From Vibrio sp. RE88 (lineage in GTDB: Bacteria; Pseudomonadota; Gammaproteobacteria; Enterobacterales; Vibrionaceae): a stretch of DNA of 64,000 nt. The stretch is from contig NZ_VTYQ01000013.1 of the NCBI RefSeq assembly GCF_013113835.1, positions 1 through 64,000 of the forward strand, written 5' to 3'. Within the stretch, counting starts at the first letter, position 1; every line of letters starts with the position of its first letter. The translations under genes were made by a program, and so were the position numbers. Below, piece by piece: positions 43,329 to 52,528 of this stretch. A model generated the notes under the pieces. That model did no database searches and had not been told where the DNA came from. It saw only the letters and a list, made by a program, of their open reading frames with translations.

Positions 43329-43432
43329 TTACTACTCAGAATTAGTACTCAGTCTAGATAACTCACGAGTTTACTCGGATGTGTTTATTTAGGCAGACAA
43401 CTTTTTTCAAATTTAAGATCAGGAGATAGCCC

Positions 43433-43660
43433 ATGGCTCGTTTCTTCCGTCGTCGTAAATTCTGCCGTTTCACTGCAGAAGGCGTACAAGAGATTGATTA
43501 CAAAGACGTAGCAACTCTTAAAAACTACATCACTGAAGCTGGTAAAATTGTACCTAGCCGTATCACTGGTACAAGCGCTAAGTATCAACGTCAACTAGCT
43601 CGCGCTATCAAGCGTTCTCGCTACCTAGCTCTACTACCGTACACTGACAAGCATCAGTAA
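43433..43660 (+). CDS. rpsR: 30S ribosomal protein S18
   Basis: 75 residues, MARFFRRRKFCRFTAEG onward, with IVPSRITGTSAKYQRQLARAIKRSRYLALLPYT as the S18 signature. CAGGAG upstream. S18 pairs with S6 on the 30S platform. 32 nt before rplI. Confidence 0.98.
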   Translation: MARFFRRRKFCRFTAEGVQEIDYKDVATLKNYITEAGKIVPSRITGTSAKYQRQLARAIKRSRYLALLPYTDKHQ

Positions 43661-43692
43661 TCGGTCGTTTTATTAAGAAAGAGGATTAAGCA

Positions 43693-44145
43693 ATGCAAGT
43701 TATTCTACTTGATAAAATCGGTAACCTAGGTGGTCTTGGTGACACTGTAAACGTTAAATCTGGCTACGCTCGTAACTTCCTTATCCCTCAAGCTAAGGCA
43801 GTTATGGCAACTAAAGCTAACGTTGAAATGTTCGAAGCTCGTCGTGCTGAACTAGAAGCTAAAGTTGCTGAGCAACTAGCTGCTTCAGAAGCTCGCGCTG
43901 AGAAAGTTAACGCTCTAGAAGCTGTTGTTATCGCTTCTAAAGCTGGTGACGAAGGTAAACTATTTGGTTCTATCGGTACTCGTGACATCGCTGAAGCAAT
44001 CACTGCTGCTGGCGTTGAAGTTGCGAAGAGCGAAGTTCGTCTTCCAGAAGGCGCACTACGTAACACTGGTGAGTTCGAGATCAGCGTTCAACTTCACTCT
44101 GAAGTTTTCGCGACAGTTAACCTACAAGTTGTTGCTGCTGAGTAA
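43693..44145 (+). CDS. rplI: 50S ribosomal protein L9
   Basis: 150 residues: N-terminal domain MQVILLDKIGNLGGLGDTVNVKSGYARNFLIPQAKA (L9 signature), long Ala/Glu helix, C-terminal domain ending FATVNLQVVAAE. Strong codon bias typical of ribosomal genes. Followed by a terminator. Confidence 0.98.
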   Translation: MQVILLDKIGNLGGLGDTVNVKSGYARNFLIPQAKAVMATKANVEMFEARRAELEAKVAEQLAASEARAEKVNALEAVVIASKAGDEGKLFGSIGTRDIAEAITAAGVEVAKSEVRLPEGALRNTGEFEISVQLHSEVFATVNLQVVAAE

Positions 44146-44165
44146 TTCAGTATCAAGACGTATTT

Positions 44166-44195
44166 TAAAAGCACCTCTTAGAGGTGCTTTTTTTA
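44166..44195 (+). terminator. Terminator after rplI
   Basis: AAAGCACCTCT / AGAGGTGCTTT stem, then TTTT. Confidence 0.92.
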
Positions 44196-44218
44196 TGTCT
44201 GGCGTTTGGAGAGTAAGA

Positions 44219-44983
44219 CTAGAATAAGAACAGCAAGTTGACAGAAAAAATGCTGTCTGCTTTTTTCAGCCCTTCTGGCACTCGGTCGTGATATTGACGA
44301 GTGTAGGCGAGTTTCAGGGCGATATCTTCTGTGATGTTGTTGGTCACGTTGATATCGGTATCCGCTCTGAGGTTACTGTCACCGGCGACGAGAGTGACGC
44401 CTGCTGCTACGCTGAGGTTTTTCAGTACCTGCCAGCTTGAATTGACGTTGCCTCGGAAAATCGCTTCTCTCACCGTCTCCTCGAACACGATATCACTGTC
44501 GCCAATCTCATCGGTATTCGGTTCTTGATAGCGAAAACCTGGACCCAGTTCTAACTCCAGTACAAACACCTCAGTATTGGAAAACTGATAACCCAAACCA
44601 CCCGAAAGTGTGTAGTCCTTAAAGTAGGCACTGTAGCGAGAATCTACGCCTTTGAAACTGCCATAAAGATAAGTCTTAGGGCTGAGTTTGTAGTCGCTCT
44701 GCGCTGTGTAGGTTGACTGACGTTTATCTTCTTCCCCATCTTTATAGAGTAAGTAGTACTTCCACTCACCGCTGGTTCGGTAGCGGCCAGAGAGGTATTC
44801 AGCACTGAGTCTAGAGTTGAGAGAGCGCGAGTCTGAGTTTCCGGTGTGCGACTGATAACCGAATTCGACTTCGGTGTCCCAGGGGGAGGGTATCTCAATA
44901 TCGGTTTGACTTTGTACCGCCTCATCCGCATAGACCACGGAACTGCACAGCAGGCCTGCACTCATGAGCCAAAGTTTCGCCAC
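44219..44983 (-). CDS. DUF481 outer-membrane beta-barrel protein
   Basis: 254 residues. Signal peptide about 1-19 (LWLMSAGLLCSSVVYA), then alternating hydrophobic beta strands and a terminal aromatic residue (FSVNLLFLF), as in outer-membrane barrels. The WDTEVEFGYQSHTGNSDSRSLNSRLSAEY opening is the DUF481/YdiY pattern. Function unknown. The start appears to be GTG at 44983 (AGAGGT 6 nt upstream); the next ATG would shorten the signal peptide. Confidence 0.8.
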   Translation of the reverse strand: MAKLWLMSAGLLCSSVVYADEAVQSQTDIEIPSPWDTEVEFGYQSHTGNSDSRSLNSRLSAEYLSGRYRTSGEWKYYLLYKDGEEDKRQSTYTAQSDYKLSPKTYLYGSFKGVDSRYSAYFKDYTLSGGLGYQFSNTEVFVLELELGPGFRYQEPNTDEIGDSDIVFEETVREAIFRGNVNSSWQVLKNLSVAAGVTLVAGDSNLRADTDINVTNNITEDIALKLAYTRQYHDRVPEGLKKADSIFSVNLLFLF

Positions 44984-45157
44984 TCATTACCTCTTATTTG
45001 ATGGGAAAATTGGGGGGAATAGTAGAGGGTATTCACTCTAATTCCGTCAGTTCTAAGTTAATTCTACACGAGAAGCTTTCAAACTCCTTGTTTATTACAG
45101 ACATCCGTCTCATTCTGGCTATAATGAGCGGTCACAAGTAAGTTGTTGAGCAAGAGC

Positions 45158-46570
45158 ATGGCAGATTCCAGAACAGACAATCGTAATCAAAAACCAGCAG
45201 ACGCCCAAGTGGACGCAATCAAGGTTCCTCCGCATTCGTTGGAAGCTGAGCAGTCGGTTATTGGTGGTTTGTTGCTTGATAATGAGCGCTGGGATACGGT
45301 CGCTGAGCGAGTGGTAGCGAAAGATTTCTACAGTCGCCCCCACCGTTTGATGTTTGAAGCGTCTCAGGCGATTTTAGAAGAAAGCCAGCCTCTTGATCTT
45401 ATTACACTTTCCGAATTCCTTGAGCAGCGTGAGCAGCTTGATGATGTCGGGGGCTTTGCCTATTTGGCGGACTTGGTCAAAAACACCCCAAGTGCGGCGA
45501 ACATTAATGCTTATGCGGACATTGTCGCAGAACGTGCTCTGACGCGTGAACTGATTGGGGTCGCGAACGAGATTGCTGATGCGGGTTACGATCCTCAGGG
45601 ACGTACATCGGAAGATTTGCTCGACATGGCAGAAAGTAAGGTTTTCGCTATCGCCGAATCACGCACTACTGAAAGCGAAGGCCCACAGAACGTTGATAAC
45701 ATTCTGGAAAAGACGCTTGAGCGTATCGAAATCCTGTATAAGTCACCGCAAGATGGTGTCACAGGGGTGACGACTGGCTTCACTGACCTGAATAAGAAAA
45801 CCGCAGGCTTGCAAGGCTCGGATCTGGTGATTGTTGCCGCGCGTCCGTCGATGGGTAAAACGACCTTTGCGATGAACTTGGTAGAAAATGCGGCCATGGC
45901 ACATGATAAACCTGTTCTAGTATTCTCTCTTGAGATGCCGTCTGAACAGCTGATGATGCGTTCCTTAGCATCGCTTTCCCGTGTTGACCAAACCAAGATT
46001 CGTACCGGTCAGCTGGATGATGAGGATTGGGCGCGTATTTCTTCTACTATGGGACTGTTGATGGAGAAAAAGAATATCTTCATTGATGATAGCTCTGGCC
46101 TGACGCCAACCGAAGTCCGCTCACGAGCACGACGCATTGCGCGTGACCATGGTGGCTTGTCGATGATCATGGTCGACTACCTTCAGTTGATGCGTGTCCC
46201 TTCCCTTGCTGACAATCGTACTTTGGAAATCGCTGAAATTTCCCGCTCACTGAAAGCGCTGGCTAAAGAGCTCAACGTGCCAGTGGTCGCACTGTCGCAG
46301 CTCAACCGTTCCTTGGAGCAACGTGCCGATAAACGTCCAGTTAACTCTGACTTGCGTGAATCAGGCTCGATCGAGCAGGATGCCGACTTGATTATGTTCA
46401 TCTACCGTGACGAAGTGTATCACCCGGACAGCCCGATGAAAGGCACGGCAGAAATCATCCTAGGTAAGCAGCGTAATGGCCCGATTGGTTCGGTACGTTT
46501 GACCTTCCAAGGTCAGTGGTCTCGATTTGATAATTATGCTGGCCCAGCGTTTGATGTGGATGAAGAGTAA
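45158..46570 (+). CDS. dnaB: Replicative DNA helicase DnaB
   Basis: Hexameric 5'-3' helicase at the replication fork. 470 residues from ATG 45158. N-terminal primase-interaction domain (VPPHSLEAEQSVIGGLLLD), linker, RecA-like motor with Walker A ARPSMGKTTFAMN, Walker B MIMVDYLQLM, and the arginine finger region near DLRESGSIEQDADL. Three nt before alr, so the two are cotranscribed as in V. cholerae. No intein is present. Confidence 0.97.
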   Translation: MADSRTDNRNQKPADAQVDAIKVPPHSLEAEQSVIGGLLLDNERWDTVAERVVAKDFYSRPHRLMFEASQAILEESQPLDLITLSEFLEQREQLDDVGGFAYLADLVKNTPSAANINAYADIVAERALTRELIGVANEIADAGYDPQGRTSEDLLDMAESKVFAIAESRTTESEGPQNVDNILEKTLERIEILYKSPQDGVTGVTTGFTDLNKKTAGLQGSDLVIVAARPSMGKTTFAMNLVENAAMAHDKPVLVFSLEMPSEQLMMRSLASLSRVDQTKIRTGQLDDEDWARISSTMGLLMEKKNIFIDDSSGLTPTEVRSRARRIARDHGGLSMIMVDYLQLMRVPSLADNRTLEIAEISRSLKALAKELNVPVVALSQLNRSLEQRADKRPVNSDLRESGSIEQDADLIMFIYRDEVYHPDSPMKGTAEIILGKQRNGPIGSVRLTFQGQWSRFDNYAGPAFDVDEE

Positions 46571-46573
46571 CGC

Positions 46574-47659
46574 ATGAGTTATATGAAAGCGGCAACCGCC
46601 TTTATCGATTTAGATGCGTTGCAACACAACCTGAAACAGATTAAATCTCAAGCACCAAACAGTAAAATCATGGCGGTGGTGAAAGCCAACAGTTACGGTC
46701 ATGGTTTGAGACATATTGCTAAGCATGCTACGGATGCGGATGCGTTTGGCGTTGCACGGATTGAAGAAGCGTTACAACTTCGTGCTTGTGGTGTGGTGAC
46801 TCCAATTTTGTTGCTTGAAGGCTTTTATTCTCCGGGCGATTTACCTGTCTTAGTGACCAACAACATTCAAACCGTTGTGCATTGTGAAGAGCAGCTTGAA
46901 GCTCTTGAGCAAGCCGAGTTAGATACCCCTGTTGTGGTTTGGCTTAAAATTGATAGCGGGATGCATCGTCTCGGGGTCAGACCGGAGCAATATACGGATT
47001 TTGTCGCTCGCCTGAAAGCGTGTCGCAATGTCGCTAAACCACTGCGTTATATGAGTCATTTTGGTTGTGCTGATGAACTAGATAAGTCCACCACGACAGA
47101 ACAAACTGAATTGTTCTTATCCCTCACCGATGGTTGTGAAGGTGAGCGTTCACTGGCGGCTTCTGCGGGATTACTGGCGTGGCAGAACAGTCACCTCGAT
47201 TGGGTCAGACCCGGAATCATAATGTACGGTGTGTCGCCTTTTAACGATAAAACGGCACAGCAGATGGGCTATCAACCTGTCATGACGCTCAAGTCGCATC
47301 TGATTGCGGTGCGTGAAGTAAAAGCCGGTGAGAGCGTCGGCTATGGCGGGATGTGGACCAGTCAGCGCGACACCAAAGTAGGCGTTATTGCGATTGGCTA
47401 CGGTGATGGCTACCCGAGAACTGCGCCTAATGGCACCCCTGTGTTAGTCAATGGTCGCAAAGTACCGATTGCGGGAAGAGTGTCGATGGACATGCTGACG
47501 GTTGATCTCGGCCCGGATGCCAACGACAAGGTCGGAGATGAGGCTATCCTCTGGGGACAAAGTCTTCCTGCTGAAGAAGTGGCTTGCCACATTGGTACCA
47601 TTGCTTACGAACTGGTGACTAAACTGACCTCGCGAGTTGAAATGGAATATTCCAAATAA
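46574..47659 (+). CDS. alr: Alanine racemase
   Basis: PLP enzyme making D-alanine for peptidoglycan. 361 residues. PLP lysine Lys37 in VVKANSYGHG; second catalytic base Tyr in ESVGYGGMW; substrate/entry motif IGYGDGYPR; RVSMDMLTVDL near the end. Close coupling to dnaB (3 nt) and to the next gene (2 nt). Confidence 0.96.
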   Translation: MSYMKAATAFIDLDALQHNLKQIKSQAPNSKIMAVVKANSYGHGLRHIAKHATDADAFGVARIEEALQLRACGVVTPILLLEGFYSPGDLPVLVTNNIQTVVHCEEQLEALEQAELDTPVVVWLKIDSGMHRLGVRPEQYTDFVARLKACRNVAKPLRYMSHFGCADELDKSTTTEQTELFLSLTDGCEGERSLAASAGLLAWQNSHLDWVRPGIIMYGVSPFNDKTAQQMGYQPVMTLKSHLIAVREVKAGESVGYGGMWTSQRDTKVGVIAIGYGDGYPRTAPNGTPVLVNGRKVPIAGRVSMDMLTVDLGPDANDKVGDEAILWGQSLPAEEVACHIGTIAYELVTKLTSRVEMEYSK

Positions 47660-47661
47660 CG

Positions 47662-48855
47662 ATGCATGCAAAAATTCTTCGAGTGCTGGCTTTAATTGCC
47701 AGCCTTTTTGTATCCGGAGCCGCGCTAAGTGAAGAAAAAGACTCTGCGTTCCTGCCTTTCTATTTCAGCACTGAAACCCTTGGTAATACCTTTGGTATTG
47801 CCGGCGTTGCCAAAGGTGTCGGTCAGCCCCAGGCTGCGCTATTTGGTATGGCGCTGTATTCTGATCGCGATAGCTATGTTGGTTTTTTGTCGGCACTTAA
47901 TTATGCACTGTCTGAACAGTGGTTGTTCAGTACTCAAATGTATCAAGCGCAGTTCAACGACAACCCATACTACTTGGGCGCGCAAGGTGACAATGATTCA
48001 GACAGCAAAGATAAGACCATCACTAATGGCTTTGAGCAGAATTATCAATTTGAATTTAAGTACCTGTTACCGTGGGGAAATGTCAGACAGCATGGCCTTA
48101 GAGGGGCATTTCAGCCAACTCGTCAGGTAAGCACTGCATCACCGTTGGAATCTGGGGTGAGTTCAATTGCGTTGACTCCATTCTATTCTTCTCGGGAGCT
48201 GGATGTGTATTCTGACACGGAAAAAGCCACGGGTTTGGAAGTGAAGTTGGATTGGGATAATCGCGATAGCTCGCGCAACCCGACGCGGGGTTCTCATACC
48301 GCCTTGGATGTCACGTTTGGTGCGGATAGCTGGCAGAGTGAAGATGTGTGGGCAAAGTGGGAGTTTCAGAACAGCCAGTACTATGCACTTGGCCCATTGG
48401 GCGATGTGTTTGACCAGCAGGTGCTTGCTCTGGATGTTTACACCGCAGATACGCCCACTTGGGATAACTGTTCTGGTTCTCAGTGTGCCAGGCCTCCTGA
48501 ACAAGATCAGGTTCGTCTTGGTGGCCTTTACCGACTACGTGGTTACACCGGAGGGCGATTCCATGGTCGTTCAGCCGTTCACTATTCGGCAGAATATCGT
48601 GTTATTCCTGAGTGGCAGCCATTGGATGATATCCCATTGATCAATTACTACGACTTACCGTGGTGGCAATGGGTCGCTTTTGCTGAGGTGGGCAGAGTGG
48701 CCGACGAATACAACCTGAAAACACTCCATTCAGAGATGAAATGGAATGTAGGTGGGGCAGTACGTTTTCAGGTTGAAGGTATCGTCGTGCGTGCTGAAGT
48801 GGCGAGAGGAGCAGATGAAGGCACGTTTCGTGTCATGATCAACCAGCCTTTCTAA
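47662..48855 (+). CDS. BamA/TamA-type outer-membrane barrel protein without POTRA domains
   Basis: 397 residues: signal peptide about 1-22, then a barrel domain of the bacterial surface antigen (Omp85) type. RLRGYTGGRFHGRSAV is the conserved RGY/F motif of loop 6, and the chain ends in MINQPF, a C-terminal aromatic signal. No room exists for POTRA repeats. A Cys pair (DNCSGSQCARPP) lies in a predicted loop. It begins 2 nt after alr, an arrangement I recall from V. cholerae (VC0373). Function unknown; it could be a patatin-less or minimal Omp85 member. Confidence 0.8.
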   Translation: MHAKILRVLALIASLFVSGAALSEEKDSAFLPFYFSTETLGNTFGIAGVAKGVGQPQAALFGMALYSDRDSYVGFLSALNYALSEQWLFSTQMYQAQFNDNPYYLGAQGDNDSDSKDKTITNGFEQNYQFEFKYLLPWGNVRQHGLRGAFQPTRQVSTASPLESGVSSIALTPFYSSRELDVYSDTEKATGLEVKLDWDNRDSSRNPTRGSHTALDVTFGADSWQSEDVWAKWEFQNSQYYALGPLGDVFDQQVLALDVYTADTPTWDNCSGSQCARPPEQDQVRLGGLYRLRGYTGGRFHGRSAVHYSAEYRVIPEWQPLDDIPLINYYDLPWWQWVAFAEVGRVADEYNLKTLHSEMKWNVGGAVRFQVEGIVVRAEVARGADEGTFRVMINQPF

Positions 48856-49275
48856 CTACTCACCTTGAAGGGTGGCAATTATCGTTCGGCTACCGCCATA
48901 ATCACGATGCTCGCCGAGGTAAATTCCCTGCCATGTCCCTAACGCCAATCGCCCGTTGCTAATCGGGATCATCACACTGCACCCCAAGGTCGACGCTTTG
49001 ATGTGTGCAGGCATGTCGTCATCACCTTCATAGGTATGCTTGTAATAGGGCGCACGCTCCGGCACAAACTGATTAAAGTGTTTTTCCATATCATGACGCA
49101 CGGTCGGGTCTGCGTTTTCGTTAATGGTCAGGCTTGCAGAAGTATGTTGGATAAATAGCTGTAATATTCCGACAGAAAAATCCTCTATCTGTGGAATTTG
49201 TTGTTCTATTTCATCGGTGATGAGATGAAATCCGCGTTTTCTCGCGCTCAATTGAATACTCTTCTGAGCCCACAT
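48856..49275 (-). CDS. YjbQ/UPF0047 family protein
   Basis: 139 residues, compact alpha/beta protein with QLFIQHTSASLTINENADPTVRHDME and the GTWQGIYLGEHRD motif of the family, which includes His and Glu metal ligands. Members can show weak thiamine-phosphate synthase activity; the true role is unknown. AGAGGAT precedes the ATG. Its stop codon abuts the stop of the converging barrel gene with no nucleotide between. Confidence 0.9.
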   Translation of the reverse strand: MWAQKSIQLSARKRGFHLITDEIEQQIPQIEDFSVGILQLFIQHTSASLTINENADPTVRHDMEKHFNQFVPERAPYYKHTYEGDDDMPAHIKASTLGCSVMIPISNGRLALGTWQGIYLGEHRDYGGSRTIIATLQGE

Positions 49276-49571
49276 ATGGCATCCTCTATAATCTATTTGG
49301 CAAATTCAACCTAAGGCGGTAAGGTGAGTGCCAATAGTTAGTCATGGGTTTGAGTGTAACTAAATCACTTAACGTGACTTAACTCAATGATGGTGCAGCC
49401 ACACTGGTTCATAATTGCACCTTGAAAATTTATTACAAAGTTCTGGCTGCTTGTTGCAATGCGAGAACCGAACTACTTTTGCTTAATCGGGGATTCTACT
49501 GGCTGTCGCTTATCTTATTATCCAGCCAACCAACGTAGAATAAAACCTACTGTAACATCGGGATAGTAACC
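49276..49571. promoter_or_regulatory. Divergent promoter region yjbQ / pgi
   Basis: 296 nt without a gene. Just upstream of pgi, a CTGGCTG / CAGCCA inverted repeat (49499-49528) encloses TCGCTTATCTTATTATC. I see no known operator. The 5' leader of pgi is probably within 49490-49571. Confidence 0.35.
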
Positions 49572-51224
49572 ATGTTGAAAAATATCAATCCAACGCAAAC
49601 ATCAGCTTGGAACGCGCTGACTGCGCACTTCGAATCGGCACAAGATATGGATCTTAAAGAGCTGTTTGCTCAAGACGCTGCGCGTTTTGACAAATTCTCT
49701 ACCCGTTTCGGTAGCGACATTCTTGTTGATTACTCTAAAAACCTAATCAACGAAGAGACCATGAAGCACCTGTTCGCATTAGCTGGCGAAACTGAGCTTA
49801 AAGCGGCAATCGAAGCGATGTTCAGTGGTGAAGCGATCAACCAAACTGAAGGCCGCGCTGTACTCCACACGGCACTGCGTAACCGCAGTAACACACCTGT
49901 GATGGTCGATGGCGAAGATGTGATGCCTGCTGTTAATGCAGTGCTAGAAAAAATGAAATCTTTCACTGAGCGTGTTATCGGCGGTGAGTGGAAAGGCTAC
50001 ACAGGTAAAGCGATTACCGATGTCGTGAACATTGGTATCGGTGGTTCTGACCTTGGTCCTTACATGGTGACTGAAGCTCTGGCTCCGTACACAAACCACC
50101 TAAATCTACACTTCGTCTCTAACGTTGATGGTACACACATCGTTGAGACTCTAAAAAAGGTCAACCCAGAAACGACCTTGTTCCTAGTGGCTTCTAAGAC
50201 GTTTACGACCCAAGAGACCATGACCAATGCGCACAGTGCGCGTGATTGGTTCTTAGAGTCAGCAGGTGATGAAGCACACGTCGCTAAACACTTCGCAGCG
50301 CTTTCTACCAATGCACCAGCAGTGTCTGAGTTTGGTATCGATACCGACAACATGTTTGAGTTCTGGGACTGGGTTGGCGGTCGTTACTCGCTATGGTCTG
50401 CCATCGGTCTTTCAATTGCACTAGCGGTAGGTTACGACAACTTCGTTGAGCTGCTAGACGGCGCTCATGAGATGGATAATCACTTTGCATCTACTGATCT
50501 AGAAAGCAACATCCCTGTGATTCTTGCGCTGGTAGGCCTGTGGTACAACAACTTCCATGGCGCTGAGTCTGAAGCGATTCTTCCGTACGATCAGTACATG
50601 CACCGTTTTGCTGCTTACTTCCAGCAAGGCAACATGGAATCTAACGGTAAGTATGTTGACCGTGACGGCAATGCAGTGACTTACCAAACGGGACCAATTA
50701 TCTGGGGTGAGCCTGGTACTAACGGTCAGCACGCTTTCTATCAGCTGATTCACCAAGGCACTAAGCTGATCCCATGTGACTTCATTGCACCAGCAATCAG
50801 CCACAACCCAGCAGGTGATCACCACCAGAAGCTTATGTCTAACTTCTTTGCTCAAACTGAAGCGCTTGCTTTTGGTAAGTCGGAAGAGACAGTCAAAGCG
50901 GAATTTGCTAAAGCAGGTAAGAGTGAAGAAGAAGCGGCGACTCTAGCACCATTCAAAGTGTTTGAAGGCAACCGCCCGACTAACTCAATCCTAGTCAAGC
51001 AAATCACACCACGTACGCTAGGTAATCTGATTGCAATGTACGAACACAAGATCTTCGTCCAAGGTGTGATCTGGAATATCTTCAGCTTCGATCAATGGGG
51101 TGTTGAGTTAGGTAAACAATTAGCTAACCAAATCCTACCTGAGCTAGCTGATGAATCGGAAATCAACTCTCACGACAGCTCGACGAATGGTCTGATTAAC
51201 GCATTCAAAGCGTACAAAGCATAA
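49572..51224 (+). CDS. pgi: Glucose-6-phosphate isomerase
   Basis: Interconverts glucose-6-P and fructose-6-P. 550 residues with VNIGIGGSDLGPYMVTEAL (sugar-phosphate site), FWDWVGGRYSLWSAIGL signature 1-like motif, GLWYNNFHGAESEAILPYDQYMHRFAAYFQQ with the catalytic Glu, and SFDQWGVELGKQLA (signature 2, catalytic Lys region). Normal length. Strong terminator downstream. Confidence 0.97.
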   Translation: MLKNINPTQTSAWNALTAHFESAQDMDLKELFAQDAARFDKFSTRFGSDILVDYSKNLINEETMKHLFALAGETELKAAIEAMFSGEAINQTEGRAVLHTALRNRSNTPVMVDGEDVMPAVNAVLEKMKSFTERVIGGEWKGYTGKAITDVVNIGIGGSDLGPYMVTEALAPYTNHLNLHFVSNVDGTHIVETLKKVNPETTLFLVASKTFTTQETMTNAHSARDWFLESAGDEAHVAKHFAALSTNAPAVSEFGIDTDNMFEFWDWVGGRYSLWSAIGLSIALAVGYDNFVELLDGAHEMDNHFASTDLESNIPVILALVGLWYNNFHGAESEAILPYDQYMHRFAAYFQQGNMESNGKYVDRDGNAVTYQTGPIIWGEPGTNGQHAFYQLIHQGTKLIPCDFIAPAISHNPAGDHHQKLMSNFFAQTEALAFGKSEETVKAEFAKAGKSEEEAATLAPFKVFEGNRPTNSILVKQITPRTLGNLIAMYEHKIFVQGVIWNIFSFDQWGVELGKQLANQILPELADESEINSHDSSTNGLINAFKAYKA

Positions 51225-51242
51225 GCCGTTCTCAATGAAGTG

Positions 51243-51273
51243 AAAAACGCCAACCTGTCGGGTTGGCGTTTTT
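51243..51273 (+). terminator. Terminator after pgi
   Basis: AAAAACGCCAACC / GGTTGGCGTTTTT stem around TGTCG, then TTG. Confidence 0.9.
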
Positions 51274-51328
51274 GTATCTGAAGGGTATCAGATCGCATCC
51301 GATCTTATTGGTCGACTAATCTGAATTC

Positions 51329-52225
51329 TTATACTGTGGTATCGATACTGGATTTGGCATCTGTACTCGCGGTGAATTTCTGGCTGAGCAAAGCGACCAT
51401 CTGATCGTAATACTGCATGTTCGGCTTGTTTCCAAGCAGCTTACACAATTCATTACCAGTTGGGCTAAAGCGGTAGTAGAGAAGTCTAACCCCTTTGCTG
51501 TGCGCTTGAAGTGACAGCTGCTTGCCCTGATAGGTTAGTGGTAAGGGGGAATCGAGCTCAATTTCACCAGACTCCAACTCAGTACCGTGCATCAGGCCAA
51601 GTTCAAACAAGACCAACAGGCTGGAGTAGGGAAGCTGGAAATTACCAACGTTGATATTGCCGGTAATATTTCGCTTACCAAAGCTGAAAATCCCCCCTTG
51701 TGCCCGATAACCAATCAACAGCTTGCGACTGGTGTCGCCACCAAAACTGCACGCTAAAGAGGCGGCACGCTGCAAGGTCTGCGCTTCTTTAGGAGACATA
51801 TCCTGTAGCACCTTTAACGCTTTCATTGACGTTGAACCTGGGTTGGTGACTTCGCGCTTTAGCACTTGTGCCCACAGGCGCTGCATTGAGGAGTTGTGTA
51901 CTTCCTGAGCCATATTGAAGAAGCGATGCAACCAATCTTGATCGGGGTCGCCCGCGGTTTCATCTTTACAGGACAGGTGAGCGAGCTTAAGGATTTGTTC
52001 GAGGTTTTTCTGTTTCTGCTCTTTGTAGCGGCGTTCGCGAATGAGGGCGCGCTCTAATGCCGTTTTTTCTGGTGAGTCTTTTTGTAATAAGGCATCCAAT
52101 CCATGGGTTTGAGCAATGTTCATCACCCGGCTGGCACTATCTTTGATATAGGTTTTCTTTTTCTCATGCCGTGATTCAGCGTTGGACTCGTGCTCTATAA
52201 CCACTGGCTTTTGCTTTTCCGACAT
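51329..52225 (-). CDS. Conserved hypothetical protein (TIGR03899/DUF2806-like)
   Basis: 298 residues, soluble, no signal peptide. Lys/Glu-rich N-terminal helix (ERALIRERRYKEQKQKNLEQIL), then QDWLHRFFNMAQEVHNSSMQRLWAQVLKREVTNPGSTSMKALKVLQDMSPKEAQTLQRA, which is the recognisable DUF2806-like core found also in phage-defence-associated and prophage-linked proteins. Gene order pgi followed by this gene is, as far as I recall, the vibrio norm. AAGGA precedes the ATG. Function unknown. Confidence 0.7.
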   Translation of the reverse strand: MSEKQKPVVIEHESNAESRHEKKKTYIKDSASRVMNIAQTHGLDALLQKDSPEKTALERALIRERRYKEQKQKNLEQILKLAHLSCKDETAGDPDQDWLHRFFNMAQEVHNSSMQRLWAQVLKREVTNPGSTSMKALKVLQDMSPKEAQTLQRAASLACSFGGDTSRKLLIGYRAQGGIFSFGKRNITGNINVGNFQLPYSSLLVLFELGLMHGTELESGEIELDSPLPLTYQGKQLSLQAHSKGVRLLYYRFSPTGNELCKLLGNKPNMQYYDQMVALLSQKFTASTDAKSSIDTTV

Positions 52226-52383
52226 GTGAATTCCTTGCCCATCAAAGTGTTAAATGTATTTATTAAATTTACCTCTTAACCTGATTGGCTGCCAGAGGAA
52301 CTATGTGAGCAAGCTTTGAAAATTGGCGCTATGCCAAATGATAATAAGTTGTTAAAATTGTTATCGATGTTTTTGAGGGGCTT

Positions 52384-52485
52384 ATGAAGTTTTTAAATGA
52401 GAATAAACTGAAAAAGCACCTGTCAATTGCCCTACTATTTCTGGTTTATCTAGCCGTCTTGGTATATCTCTCTAGATACATATAA
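52384..52485 (+). CDS. Small single-TM membrane protein (33 residues)
   Basis: ATG at 52384 preceded by GAGGGGCTT, a good ribosome site. The product starts MKFLNENKLKKH, a basic N-terminus, followed by an 18-residue hydrophobic helix (LSIALLFLVYLAVLVYL) and SRYI before the TAA. Topology would be N-in. It stands alone between two leftward genes. No homologue known to me; support is the ribosome site, codon structure and typical micro-membrane-protein composition. Confidence 0.55.
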   Translation: MKFLNENKLKKHLSIALLFLVYLAVLVYLSRYI

Positions 52486-52528
52486 AGAAAAGCGGATAAT
52501 TAACAGGTTGCTTTTATGTTAATCAATA

